Positions 24,106-37,800 of a stretch of 64,000 nucleotides of DNA are shown piece by piece. Under the pieces are notes generated by a model. It was not told where the DNA came from and ran no database searches. It saw only the letters and a program-made list of their open reading frames with translations. The DNA is from Perca fluviatilis. Its lineage: Eukaryota; Chordata; Actinopteri; Perciformes; Percidae. Each line of letters begins with the position of its first letter. Within the stretch, counting starts at the first letter, position 1. The stretch lies in NCBI RefSeq assembly GCF_010015445.1, contig NC_053112.1:38620281-38684280 (forward strand). The letters are read 5' to 3'. The translations under genes were made by a program, and so were the position numbers.

Positions 24106-27100
24106 GTTAATGAAACCGATAACCGATATTTGAAACCGATATGCATTTTACAGTGAAAATGAAATTATTTTTAGTCAAAATTAACATTTTGGAATGTTCC
24201 AAACCAAACACAAAAGTTAGTTTAAATGCTTTAAGCAATTATTTAATAAAACTGAAACTTTAAACATAATACACAGTCAAAAGATGAATAAATAAAAACA
24301 AACATAGCTTCCTGAAATTTGAACATGCTAGTGTTTCTTTGCAGGTGTTGCAGACTGCTTACAGAGCTGTAGTCGAGCCAAAGTACCACACTTTTATTAC
24401 ATTAACTTTATCAGTTTTCAGTAAACTAAAACACAGATACAGTCAGGTCACATGCTCTGAGTGTTTAACCACACTGCTTGGTTCCCAACAGAAGGCAGGG
24501 AAGAAGGAGACTGCAGGCTAGTAAACATGGATGTAAACAATGTTTTTATGGAGAAGGAAATACTCTCAACACATTTGTCAGGCCTCAAGGATACACAGTG
24601 CATTTTAACACTGAATGTAAACATAATTTTTGTTGGTTTACAAGAGTTGTATTTGTAGTTGTACCTTGGCATAATGATAAAGAGCAATTTTTTATAATTG
24701 GTCAGTATTATCACATAGTATGCAGTTTTTCTCTTATAAGCCTGGCTCTGGCTGGTCAGAGTTCCCATCCTACCAGCGGATGTGAAATTAGCTGGATGAG
24801 GAAAACCACAGAGGCTGGAGTGCCCATTACTAATCCCAGAGAAAACACGGATCGATGTCTGCCTCATCCTCCAGTCCTAATGTCTGTGACTACAGGACAA
24901 TGAGCATCAGATTAGGGAGGGAGGTAGAGGGAGATAAGGAAGAGACAGCCATCATTAAAATGGAGAGGAAACAAGAAATATGGAAGATGGGAGAGTGCCA
25001 TGGGAGGGGTTGTCTAAAATGTGAACGCTCTCCATTTGAACTTTGACAACATGCAGACATTAATGTCACATTACATCAGAGTGTCATTACAGAAAAACAC
25101 TTTCTAAAATGATAAGAGAACAGGGATGGTGACTCACCACAGTGAACAAGCTAGGCAGACAGAAACAGGCCACATTATGGGGAGAAAAGCTCTGTGAGAA
25201 GAGCTGAAAATGAGACTAGGCTAATCCCTCTCTTCCCTTTTTGTAAATATGTTGTCATGTAAAGCTATTTCATTTTGATAATTTGCCAAATTTTATAAAA
25301 TGTAGGTGTAAAAGCAGAAGTGCTTGTGAAATGTGTTCAATTCAGTTGCAATAAAACTTAAATCCATGTCATTAGTTGCATTTCCATCCAGCTGTTTTTA
25401 TGTGCATTTTCAATTTGCACCAAGTGGAAATGCAGAAAATTCGCAAAAAAACGCAAGAAAATGCAAAAAAAAAACTTTCTTCAAGATAATTCCCTTTTTT
25501 GCCTTTACTTAATAGTACAGCTGAAGATTTGACAGGAAAGAGGGGAGAGAGTGACGACGACATACGGCAAAGGACCGAGGGTCGGAGTCGAACCCGCCCC
25601 GCGTAAAGACATTTTAAGCTGTGGTGGAAAAGTTGCTATATCAGTAAAAGCAAAATGTGCAATGTATCCTCAAACGGTTCGTATGATATCTTACGGAAAA
25701 TTATGCAAAATTATTTGTGCGTTATCCTACGTATAAATGTCCAGCATCATGAGCTATATTAAGTGCGCTTGTGCAAGCCCAAAACTACTTGGTGAGGTTT
25801 AGGAAAAGATTGCGGGTTAGGGTGGGTTAGGGGTTGTTAAGTAACTTGCGTACGTGGCATTAGTTAAGTATGTTTAAGTTAAAGTAAGTCTACATTGAAT
25901 TTTGCTTTCACGCAAACAGCGACCTCCTGGGTGAAAGTCCTGTGTTTGTTGACCCATCCATCCACCCTGACCTCCTCCTTACACAGACTTTGTTGCTCTT
26001 TACACTACACCGCCTGACTTCCTGGCTCATGATTACATGGGTTATTTACTAATTAAATAGTTAATTACTTTTCGTAGGTATATATGAACAGTGAATGAGA
26101 ACAGCCTGAAAATGTGTTCAATGGAAACAGACTTAGCAAATAAAGCATGATGTAGGCATCTGACTTAACGCCCACTGAATCTTCACTGAAGAGACTAAAA
26201 ATAGCGGCAAACGAAAGGATTAGATCTCTGAGGAGCGTTGAGCAGACTGTAAAGTTCCTTAAATTAATACATGAAACAAAGCGAAATGTCATATTTCCAT
26301 CATGTTTTCCACATGGTTTTCCACTATTTGGGCTTTGACTGGTGCTTTTTAATGATATCATCTCATTGCGCCTTCTTATTGTGCAATCTCAATTAGCCCC
26401 ACCAGCTCCAATAATTCTTTTGCCAATATTCTGGAAATCTGGTTGAAATTGGCATACAGAATAGTCTTCACTTGGTCCCTTTTCCAACAACACTAAGCCC
26501 TTCACCTTAAATGTGATTCATTATTTAAATTGGCTACCAGTTTCTTAAAGAATCAAATAAAAGAGTTTGGTCATTACTTTTAAAGCACTTCATGGCTTGG
26601 CCCCAGACTGTATCTCTGAATTACTGTCTGATGTCGTAAGGCAGGAACCTGTTAGCTGTTTCCATGTCAAGATAAAAGACTAAAGAGGACCAAGCTTTTG
26701 CTGTAACTCTTAAAAACCTACTTGAACCCAGTCTTGCAAAATCAATATCTTTTTGCAATTGCAATAGCGAAAATGTTTTAATATTGAAAGGCTTTTGTAA
26801 CATTATACAATTTAGGTAAATGTGTCTGCATGTCTGTATGCATGTTGGTTTATGTATGCATGGAATACATATGTAACATGTATATGTAAGTTTCTCTATT
26901 TTGTCTTTTTTTCCCTTGCAATTCCCTTGTAATCTGAGGTTTTGATAAGTGCTACATTCATAAACTTTATGTTTATATTATTATCCAGACCGACGGGCAA
27001 ATAAAAAACCTCCAATTAAATCTGTGTCTCAAGCACAGGGACACAAAGTGCTTTAATTTTCTGAACTATCTCATATCTCCCTGTCAGGCTGTTATGTCTA

Positions 27101-27973
27101 ATCCACTGGAACCAGCAGGTTTTAAGACGTTCACAGTTTCATCTGACATGTCCCCTGACCCCATGTCTGCTTTGCAGGGCAACTCGCTGCTCTTCCTGCC
27201 TAATGTTCTGAAGGTGTATCTGGAGAACGGGCAGACCAAGGCCTTTAAATTTGACTCCAGCACCACAGTCAAGGTACAGTATTATGCCATGCTACAGTCT
27301 ACCATATTGATATCCATTCCTATTAATTATTATTCATACTGGATACTTGACAGAGGTTCATGATGTGCTTATGCAATGGAAGTGTTCTCTGTGATTCTTA
27401 ATGAAGTCCAAAACTGAAGCCAATATTGATGCTCATGCTGTGATGTAGGGTCAGGTCTGCAGTAGGCTTCATATTTAAATCTAACTTTATAACTGAGACA
27501 AAATTTGGATTGAATGTATAGTTTGATTTAAAAGCTCAAACTGATGTGATGTACTCACTCCCTCAGTTTTTATTAGCATCAGATATACTGTACATCCGTT
27601 TCCTAGATGTGCCAACTACTCAGACTTTCCATTGCTGCATTGAGACCTACATGCCTCAGCAATTATGTTTCCCGATGTCATCAAATATTGTCTCTCAAGA
27701 TGCAATGCTCTTTGTGCATCAGGACATTGTGATGACACTGAAGGAAAAGCTTTCTCTGAGCCGTATTGAACACTTCTCCCTGGTGCTGGAGAAGCAGCAC
27801 AGCATTACCATACTACTGCTGCTACATGAGGAAGAGCAGATACAGCAGGTAAACACACACACACACATACACACTAACAATTGTTTCACGTCTCCTCAAA
27901 TGTACATCTATCTCTACATCTACACTACAGCTCCATTTGGTTTAATCTGCGACCGTATGAAAAAAGAATTAAA

Positions 27974-28011
<38 letters not shown>

Positions 28012-28012
28012 C

Positions 28013-28044
<32 letters not shown>

Positions 28045-28839
28045 TTCTTCCTTCCTTCAGGTGGTCCAGAAGAGAGAGGCCCATGACTACAGATGTCTGT
28101 TCCGTGTTTGTTTCATGCCCAAACCCCTCCAGACGCTGCTGCAGCAGGATCCCAATGCCTTTGAGTACCTCTACCTGCAGGTAGATTGATGAACGTCTGA
28201 GCCACAGATACAGTAACCCCCAGGCTGTGGCAGTTTACTCTTCATATTGCAAATCTATTTGGATACTTGTTATAATTTGTAGGTTTTCCATTACACCCTT
28301 AACTTACCCTAAAGCAAAGTTTTACAACGCCTCCAAAAAGCCCAGTTATTGCTTTATATTGTGTGTGCTGTGTATTTCACCATGATGTACATCGGCAGAC
28401 TGAAAGGTCAGCTTGTTTTTAAATATGCAGTTTTTGATTCATTCAAATCCAACCACAGTTTTATTCCTGCCCTGTTTCCACAGTAAGTTCTTGTTACTAT
28501 TTTTAAGCTCTGTTACCTCCTGTTGTTAAAGTAAATGCTGCAAATGAGACATATTACTAGTTTACAAACCATTGTTGGTCCTAAAATGTGTACAAAACAT
28601 AAGATTTTTTCTGAATTGGTTCTATTTCTTTTTATTATTTTGTATGTCATTGTTTTACCATCTGTACTGTGTTGTATGGTTTGTGTGTGTTAGGGGGTGA
28701 ATGATGTGCTGCAGGAGCGCTTTGCAATCGAAATGAGGTGTAACACCGCTCTGCGACTCGCTGCGCTGCACATCCAGGAGAGATTGGCGAGCTGTGGACA
28801 GTCCCCAAAGACCAACTTGAAGATGATCACGTGAGACAC

Positions 28840-28870
<31 letters not shown>

Positions 28871-31800
28871 CCACTAAATTTAACTATAATTAACACTGTA
28901 TTTTACTCCTAGTAAAGAGCACAGAGCAAAGTGGGGTTCCATGATGATCCTACCTTTTTGGAGGGATAGTAATAATTATTTATTGAACTTGTTCTTTTGA
29001 GCAGCACCCTGCCCTTCCCTAACAGTCACAAAGTTACACAAGTGGCATAGTTCAACTGCAGTCTTGTAGCACTCAACCCTTTTAGGTGAGCATCAAGAAT
29101 GCATTTCACGATTTGAAATTCAAAGGAGATACTAATCCAGTCATATTTACTCTAAATTCGCACGTTCTCAATGCAGTTTCAGCTCTCTAACATTCTTGTA
29201 CACACAAACAGCCCCCCTCAGCCTGTGTTTCTGTGTTTGCTCTAGGAAGACGTGGGGCATAGAGAACTTTGTGTCATCCACCTTGTTGAGGAACATGCGA
29301 GAGAAAGATCTGAGGAAGGCCATCAGCTACCACATGAAAAAGAGCCAATCCCAGAATGATCCCAAGCAGAAGGGTCTGTCAGTCGATCAGACACGGTTAA
29401 ACTACCTGGAGGAGCTTTGTGAACTCAAGTCATTTGGAGGGAAATCCTTCAGTGCCACCATGATGGTAGGGTTTCCGACTGTTTACTATAGCTGTGTCCC
29501 AATTCAGAGATGAGTTTGAGACTCCGACTCGAGTCGCACTTAAGTCACACACACAGTGACTTTAGACTTGACTGAGAATTCAGACTCCACTTGGACTCGA
29601 GATGCGAGACTCTTGAACAATCTTTATTTGTATGAAATAAAGATTGTAACTTACCTACATAACAAGTAATACATAACGTATATCTGCTGCATGCAGCTAC
29701 ACGTGAGAGAGGACAGTAATCATGTTGACGGCACCGGCAGCTGCTGTGCCATTGATCAGAAGCTTAGGTTTAAAACATCAGACAACAAGGCCCAAACAAA
29801 AGAAGCACTGAATGCAAAATATGTGGTATCAAGATAAAGGATTCTGGCTCAAACACATCTAGTTTTAGCTAGTTTTATCAGGCCCCTGAAAACGCACCCT
29901 GATAAGTTAGCAAACATGTTTAGCTCAGCATTGGCCATCTAATGTTAGCTTGCTTCTTGCTTTAGCTACAAAATTGGAGAGTTAACTGACTGTCATTCGC
30001 TAGATATTATGACAAAATGATTTACGTCCCGTTGGCTGCAATGCTTTGAATTCCTATATAGCTATGCAGTGTTCTGAGCCACCTGGATGAAAAGCAGCAG
30101 TTGATGCAACACTCAATATAACCACGAGAGACTTGAGACTTGACTTGGACTCTACCTCGGCACCATCCTTCAACAACCGCTAAGGCCCAATCAAGCAATC
30201 TCCGAAATGAGTTTGTGACATTCTTTTAGGTCTTTCCTAATTTTTTCTAGTAGAGAGAAGAGCCTGTCCATTCTCTCCTCTGCCTCCCTCTGCTACCTCA
30301 TGTCTGCCTTTATAAGCTCAAGCAGCTTATCGTCTCTCTCGTTCTCTCTGTGGACCCGGCCGGCTTTTCTCCTCTTCCTCCTCCTGCTCACCCTCTGCTG
30401 TACTTGGCCCTAGACTGTCCACTGGGATGAAGGCAATTAGGAAAGAGGGTCAGGTGGAATGCAGCAGTCCCTCCCACACCGTCTTTGACCCGGGACAGTC
30501 CTAAGACAAACATGGCAGTTAACAACGTCAACAGAACAAATTGCAGCTAAAGTCTTTATTAACATGATTAAAACTTATTGCATGAATAAAACAAATTTAA
30601 AATCACTTGTACATGTATTTTTTTTTAATTGCTCCATGTTATTTTTTTGCAGGGGGAGTCAGTTTGTCCTGCAGGCCCATTATCTCCAGAATGTTCCTTA
30701 TCACAGAGAGAAGGGAAGAGAAAAGGAAAACACGTTATCCTCTCTGTTTCTCTGCTGCTTTACTCTTCTCCTCAAATACCAAAATAGTGCTGGGAATCCT
30801 GGGCCGCAAAGGATACATCAGTTGTGTCCTCCAAATTTAGTAAAAAGAGGCTGCATTTGTTGGCTGCCTTTGAAGGAGCCTCCAAAATGAAACTAGAGCA
30901 GTGCCCATTCAAAACGTGCCTGTTGGAAACAGGCCGATTGCTTGGCCTCCTGTATTGCTGCTTGCAGCTTTCTCCAAAACCATTATACCCCAAAATAATT
31001 TACAGAAGGCCCTTAAAGTACTTAATATGCACCCCAACTTTATACTACTGACTTACTGTGTACTTCTACTTCAGAGGAAAACATTGTACTACTACAGGTA
31101 CCTGACAGAGAAATGTTACTGGTTACGTTGCAGATTTAGATTTTACGCCTAAAATATCACATTCAAAATATGATGCATTATTATTCATTAACCTATCCAG
31201 CATTACACTTGATCAGACAGTAAATGTACATTTCTGATTTGAGACACAGCTTCTATGTATATTTACTTTTTTGTTGGGATGCAGTTCATTGAAGTTTCAA
31301 TCTTCTCATTGTCTACAATTTCTTTCTGTTCGACAATCCCCCCCCTTCAGCTTCAGGACAGGGAGTCGATGGTGACCCTGTTGGTAGGGGCGCGCTACGG
31401 GGTGAGTCAGGTGGTCAACCACAAACTGGGCATCCTGTCCCCCCTCACAGAGTTCACCAGCATCACGCGCATCGAGCTGCTGCCTGAATCCGACAAGGTC
31501 AGCCTGGTGAAAATATACCTGCAGGACATCAAGGTAAGAGCAGGAATATACCCGCACACCCAACACACAGGGGGGAGACAAACACTGCTAGGGCTGGGTA
31601 CTGAATTCAATACTTTTTAGGCACCAACAAAATGGCCTCCTTAGTTTGGAGTATCAAAAAGTGCCTTGTCATTCAATACCCAATTTCAGTACCTAAGGAG
31701 CAAATCTCATCACAGTCAGTGAGCCAAAAAGCATGCAACATGCTTCTACCAAGATCTAATAATGTGTGTGATTGGCTGTTTAGAGTTACACGTCATAGAG

Positions 31801-34800
31801 GCACGCAGGAAAAACTCTACGTTACACAAAGACGGCTCACATAGTAGGAGCTGAAAAATAAATAAAAATATTTGTGTCATAATGTGTAATGTTGTAATTT
31901 ATTTTTGTTAAAGTGCTCATATTATGCTCATTTTCAGGTTCATAATTGTATTTAGAGGTTGTACCAGAATAGGTTTATGTGGTTGAATTTTCAGAAAACA
32001 CCATATATTTGTTGTACTGCACATTGCTGCAGCTCCTCTTTTCACCCTGTGTGTTGAGCTTTCTGTTTTAGCTACAGAGTGAGACCTCTCACTTCTGTTC
32101 CATCTTTGTTGGGAGTCGCACATGCACAGGAAGTACTGCTAGCTTGTCAATTGCAGAGTATGAGGGCGTGCCACGCTAGCAGCCAGGCGAGCATTATAAC
32201 GTGTGTTACAAAGTGACTCACGTTCGTCACGGAAGTAAAGGCTGGACTATAATAGAGCTGTTTGGAGCAGTTTGTGAACAGTGTTTTCTGTTGGAGATGA
32301 TAAGTCCCTTTGTGGGGGACTTTGGGCTTTTTCACTTTGTAAACCTATAATGTGCACAAAAAAGATATCTAACACAAAGGAAAGGGAAAAAGCCAAAAAG
32401 CATAATATGAGCACTTTAAAATGGATTTGAATTGATATCGACGTATTGGTATCAGTATCTAAAATGTTTAAACGATACCCAGCCCTAACTACTGACCTCC
32501 GTCAAAAAGCACTTTTACTTTGAAGTCAGTATATCAGCATTATAAGCACTGCTATTTAAAGGTGGGTAATATTAGGGTTGCATACCAATTAGCATTATTT
32601 GTTCACCCTCTGTTGGTGCTGTTTGATGCACCGGCAGTTTGCTCACAGGAGATTTATCCTCTGAAGCTTAAGGATTCAAACTGCCTGTTTTATAGCTTAA
32701 GAATACTAGGAATTAGCATTCAACTTAACATATAGCTGTGTTTTTAATTGTGATTTATTACTTTAAAATAGTTTTATACTGAGCTGTTTGCATTATTTTG
32801 TCTACCCTTTCCTGTAAACAATGTGCAGACTTCAGCATGAAAAGAAGTAGAACTGCTTTTTCATCAATAGTATGAGCCTTTTGGATGCGACAAGATTATT
32901 GTATGCTTAGTGTTTTTTTCCACTGCTGATATTGTCTTTCCATTCCCTCGCTTTCCTTGTTTTCCTTTCTCATACAAAGCCCATCACGTTGCTATTGGAG
33001 TCAGCCGCCGCCAAAGATATGTCCTGTCTAATAGCGGGGTACTGTCGAGTGTTTGTTGACCCCAGCCTCAACGTCTTTCCCTGGATACACGACTCCAAGA
33101 AGCACAGAGTGTCGGCTGAGGAGGGTACACATTTCCAGTAATGTACAGCCATAAAAACGATGCATACATCCATAAAGTCACACACCAGGATGTTCCAAAT
33201 AATAAATAACTTGTCTTGTTTCCATGTTGGTGTGTGTTCACAGGTTATGTGTCACGGTGTGGCAGCGACTCAGACACCTCCTCCGACTTCGACATGGAAG
33301 CGCTGGTCACCCAGGTGTCTCATGACGAGAGGCCGTGCCCTCGCGTCAGGTCCTCGTCGGACCCAGACGGAAGAAAAAGAAAAGACAGGAACAGAAGGAG
33401 AAGCAAAGATGGCAGAGAAAAGGGAGATAAACCGTGGGAGGATAAAAAGCAGAAGGAAGAAAAGGATGCCGACAACGAAAAGGAGAAGTCTCCCCTAGAT
33501 AAAAACAGAGAGAATAAGAATGAAGATCCAGAGCACGAGGAGGAGACGGAGAGAGCGCCGGATGGTCGGCAAACACAGACCCAGGTAACGGACAACGATC
33601 CTGGGGAACAGCGGGAAAACATGGGACAAGAAGGTGGAGGTGAAGGTGGAGAAGAGGTGCAAGCAGCAGAGGAGCAGCCATCTGTGTCACTGTCAGAAGC
33701 ATCAGATTCTTGTAATACTGACTCTCGTGTCGTCACCAGCCCCTCCAGCGACTCCCTCGATGCTTTGGAGGAAGATGACTTGATTTCATGTTCTTCTTCC
33801 TCCTTTCACCCCAACGCTCCCTCACACACTCATGCCCATGGCCACCCTCCCCTACAGCTTCATCCACACTACTCTCACAGGCACGTTCAGCCCCAGTTCC
33901 TCGCCCCTCCACCAGCCCACACCCATCCCCTCATCCACCTCACAACTCGCGGAGGCGGCGGCTGCAGGAGGTCAGGCGACGGCGCCGACCCCCAACTCTT
34001 CGCACCTGTTCCTTCCTCTCCAAGCCTTCGCCACGTCCAAAAGGGTTCAGCTAACCCCTGCTCCGACGACAGCTCCCTGTGTTTCGCTGAGCTCTCCCGC
34101 CTTGTGGACTTCCTGCCGAGTCCTCCGGAGGCCAGCGAGGATGATGAAGATGAAGAAGAGGAGTTGAGGAGGCGGAGGTGGAGGAGGAGGAAGATGTTGA
34201 AAGAGACGGGCGAGTCGCTGAGCAGAGCAGATGAAAGAGGAAGCGGAAGCGCGGAGGGAAGTCATAGAGAACATCTGCTATCCCCTTCCTCATCCTCCTC
34301 CTCCCACTTGGAGTTTGTGTTTAACTTTGACCAAAGCGACGCTCGCTGCTACTACAAACTGTGCTCCAACATCACCCCCGACAGCGCTCGCAGCCTTCCC
34401 CACACCCTGCATCGTAATGAGGGAGAAGATGGGGAGGAGGTGGAGGAGGATCGGGGTAAGGCGGTTGACCTGGAGCCTATCCCCATCCTTCAGCCACCGC
34501 CTGGCTTCGGAGACAGCAGCTCTGATGAAGAGTTCTTTGACGCCAGAGATCGTTTCACCTCACCTGAAGACCCAAGCTCGGGGGCCATGCCAAGAGGTGA
34601 TGTGGTTTTTATTGGGAGGCTAATCGCAATTATCTTCTATAATTTTTAAGCTCTGTGAAGTGATGAAAACACATTTGCTGCCATCTAGTGGTTGAAGGTT
34701 TTACTCAACAAAAGGGACATAACATTGCATTATCCAGCAATGTAACATAATTGAAAGTAGTAGGTCACACTACTGACCACACCTACTGTACCAGAGACCT

Positions 34801-37800
34801 GCATGTGGTCCACTAATTATATAGATTCAGACTAGAGAGCCTTTAGAGCTCAGTGCAACCATGCTTTTCCACCAGAAAAGACAAGATAATTTCATCCGTT
34901 ACACTTAACGCTCAAAACATAATTATTAGTCCAGTGGACGTGGTGGAAAGTAATTAAGCACACTTACTTAAGCACTGTGCTCAAGTACAGTTTTAAAGTA
35001 CTTGTACTTAACTTTAGTATTTCTAATTTGTGCTACTTTATACTTCTACTCCACTAAGGTATATATTGTGCTACATTTATTTGCCTCCACGGTGATCAAA
35101 CAATCCAAAACCGGAGAATAGTAGACACATGGACACAGCGCCCTATTACTTCATTTCATCCAGAATTTTCTCAGTTTTTGGATTCTTCACACATTAAACA
35201 TTTAAAGCAACATTTCAGTTACACCCATCAAACATGTTTGGTTTTTAAAAGTGAATGGGGACACAATAAAGTTAGAGGTTCTTTAACTAAAACAAGACAC
35301 TATGATGAAATTAATTAATGTTCTTGCCATGAAAATCATGAAAAGAAAAGTCTATGCTGAATTGCTGAATTAATAATGCACCAAACCTACTTAAAAACCA
35401 TGTTTAATTTCCTCGATAGAGACCTGATACTTCATGACAATGAAATGACAATAGTATTGCCAATTTTACTGCAAAGTGCACTACATTGTCATTTCCTGCT
35501 GATTCTTGTTTAATCATAGCACCTTTTCAGGATATTAACTGTAAATAAAAACATACTTTAAGGAAGGAAAAGCAGAGGAGGAATAAGTACTGTTCTTTGA
35601 CAGAGTGGTGCCTGCAGACTGCATAGTGCATACAGCCCCAACAACCCCCACAAATAAAATCACCAGCTTATGTGGCTTGACAGGTGAAACCCAGGGGGAA
35701 AAAGTCTCTAAATCTGTCGCTGCTGCTAAAGCTTAATTGCTATGAGTGTTATAATAATTGAAGGATTTTTATAATCTCCTCTCTTATCTGGATTTTGGCA
35801 CTTTGACAGTTTTATGAGAGATTGTATTAGTATTAGTAATAGTTGACTAAATCAAACTGTAGTCTTGCTTTGCCAGACCCTCCTCCAAAGCGCACTGAAG
35901 GAGGGTCTGGCTACTCCACATAGCATTCGGGGATGGGAGGAAAATGTGCTCTGGTTTAATGGCATTTCTTTAAACAAATCGCAATCGTCATGGGCAGCAC
36001 TAAGCTCAGCACGGAGCCGCTGCAAAATAGTCGTGCGAGAGAAAATTCAGATTGGACAGATAGTCTAGCTAGCTGTCTGGATTTACCCTGCAGAGATCTG
36101 AGGAGCAGTCAAAAATTGTTATCATTAATCCACCGAATTTAAAATTACAACACAAAGAAAGCGGAAGGAAACGGAGAATACATGCATCTGGCGGATTTTC
36201 CTGCAGCACCGGAACAATCCCAGAATTGGAATGCAAAGGGTATAGATTAATCAAACTGAAGCTGTAAAAGTGAGGAAGACAAAAATAAGACTTGAATGTC
36301 TCCCCCATCCCCAGTGAAAAACCACACACTTACCCAAAGATAGTGACGTTCATTCCCTATTATATAAATAAATTAGTTCATGAAATCACAATCGGACATA
36401 AATCTTCAAGGAAAAATAAAGTGTTACAGGAGGTTAAATTGTTGAGTTAATTTAGATTGTTCTGTCTTGTAGATATTCGCACAGAGATGAAACTGGACTT
36501 CCTCAGCACACTCAGTCTCAGTGACATCAGAGTCTCGGTGACAGACACAGACAGAGATGGAAAAGTGGAAGAAGACCGAAAAGAAGAAGACGAGGAAGGA
36601 GGAGGCAGAGAAACATTGTTCCAGCTCAGGAAAAGATCCCGTAAGCGCCGTTCCTTCATGGAAACAGATTACACCTCTAGGGTGTCCTATCCAGAGCCAG
36701 ATCCAGACAAGCAGGACCTAGTCTCAAGCAGGCGTCATAAGAACCTTTTAGCAGAAGCCAATGATGCACAGATGCTGAGTTCAGATCCTGAACCTTCAGA
36801 GCAAACCCAGAATCCCAGTCCTACGGTCTCCTCTTTGACTCACTCTGAAGGGGAGCCGGCTCAGCTCGAGTCAAAGCCAATCCTGTCCAAAACCCGCTCG
36901 CATGGACCTGGCTCTCCCCGTGGTTTGGGGTCTCAAGAGCAGACTAGAGACCCACAGGCCCCCTCCAGGACCAGGAAACAAGAAATGGAGATGGAACCCG
37001 ATGCAATGGAATCCAAATCGGTCACAGATGTGGTGAAGGCAATGTCTCCTACCATCACCGTTGTCCGCTGCCGGGTGGATCCAGATGGGAAGGAGAGTGC
37101 TGACCGGAGGGGTGACGGAAAGGAGGAAGGGGAGGAACCGAGGGAGATGGGTGAGGTGAAAGAGGAGGGAGAGGAGGAGGAGGAGACAGCCAGTGTGTCA
37201 GGGAATGGGCCGTTCACTAATCATATGTTTTTGCCAGAAACTAGTGTGGAGGAAGGTAAGGGGGGAAAAGAGAAGAAAGAGGTTGTGAGAGAGTACTCAC
37301 CCAGTTCAAGCAGACCCCTCATAGGTGCCGAGAGGCAGCCGGAGGCCAACACACTGCCTACATGTTTGATAGATGTGAATAAAAAGAGTAGTAATGGCCT
37401 TTTGGGAGCGCATCTGATTGCCCTAGAGCAAATCTCATACATAGAGGAACTTAAGCTTGAAGGTGTGTGTAGTAAGTCAAACCCTCCATCATACTCCCCG
37501 CCCCCACCTCCACCCTCATCCCCTCTACCTCCAATACCAGTTCTTCACAAATCCCAAAGTGAATGTTTTTTGAAGGAAGAGGGGGGCAGCGAAAACACGG
37601 GAACCTCTACCAAAATGTCTTTATCTCATTCTGAGATGTCCATTGGAAAGCAAAGTCACACTAAAAAAGCACAATTACATTTAGACATCACCACCAGTGT
37701 TAATGAGGACGCCATTCATGTTTTTAGTTCTGCTGTGACTACTAGTGATGAAGTTACTGACAGCAGCAATTCGGACAATGTTTTTGATGACGATGAGGTG

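Larger units (their letters stand above)
23177..27177. other. FRMPD1 intron 5: repeats and unclassified sequence
   Basis: Holds the inverted-family repeat at 24060, a SINE at 25490 and the LINE relic at 26515. 24440-25050 has overlapping open frames on both strands without homology; not called as genes. Confidence 0.6.

Noticed and set aside
27546..28189. Open frames of 212 and 102 codons around 27.5-28.2 kb
   Set aside because: They read through FRMPD1 exons 7 and 8 and the CTGT repeat (SVCLSVCL); the spliced frame explains the conserved parts.
33320..34293. Antisense open frames rich in Ser/Leu/Pro
   Set aside because: They are shadows of the purine-rich FRMPD1 exon 13 on the opposite strand.
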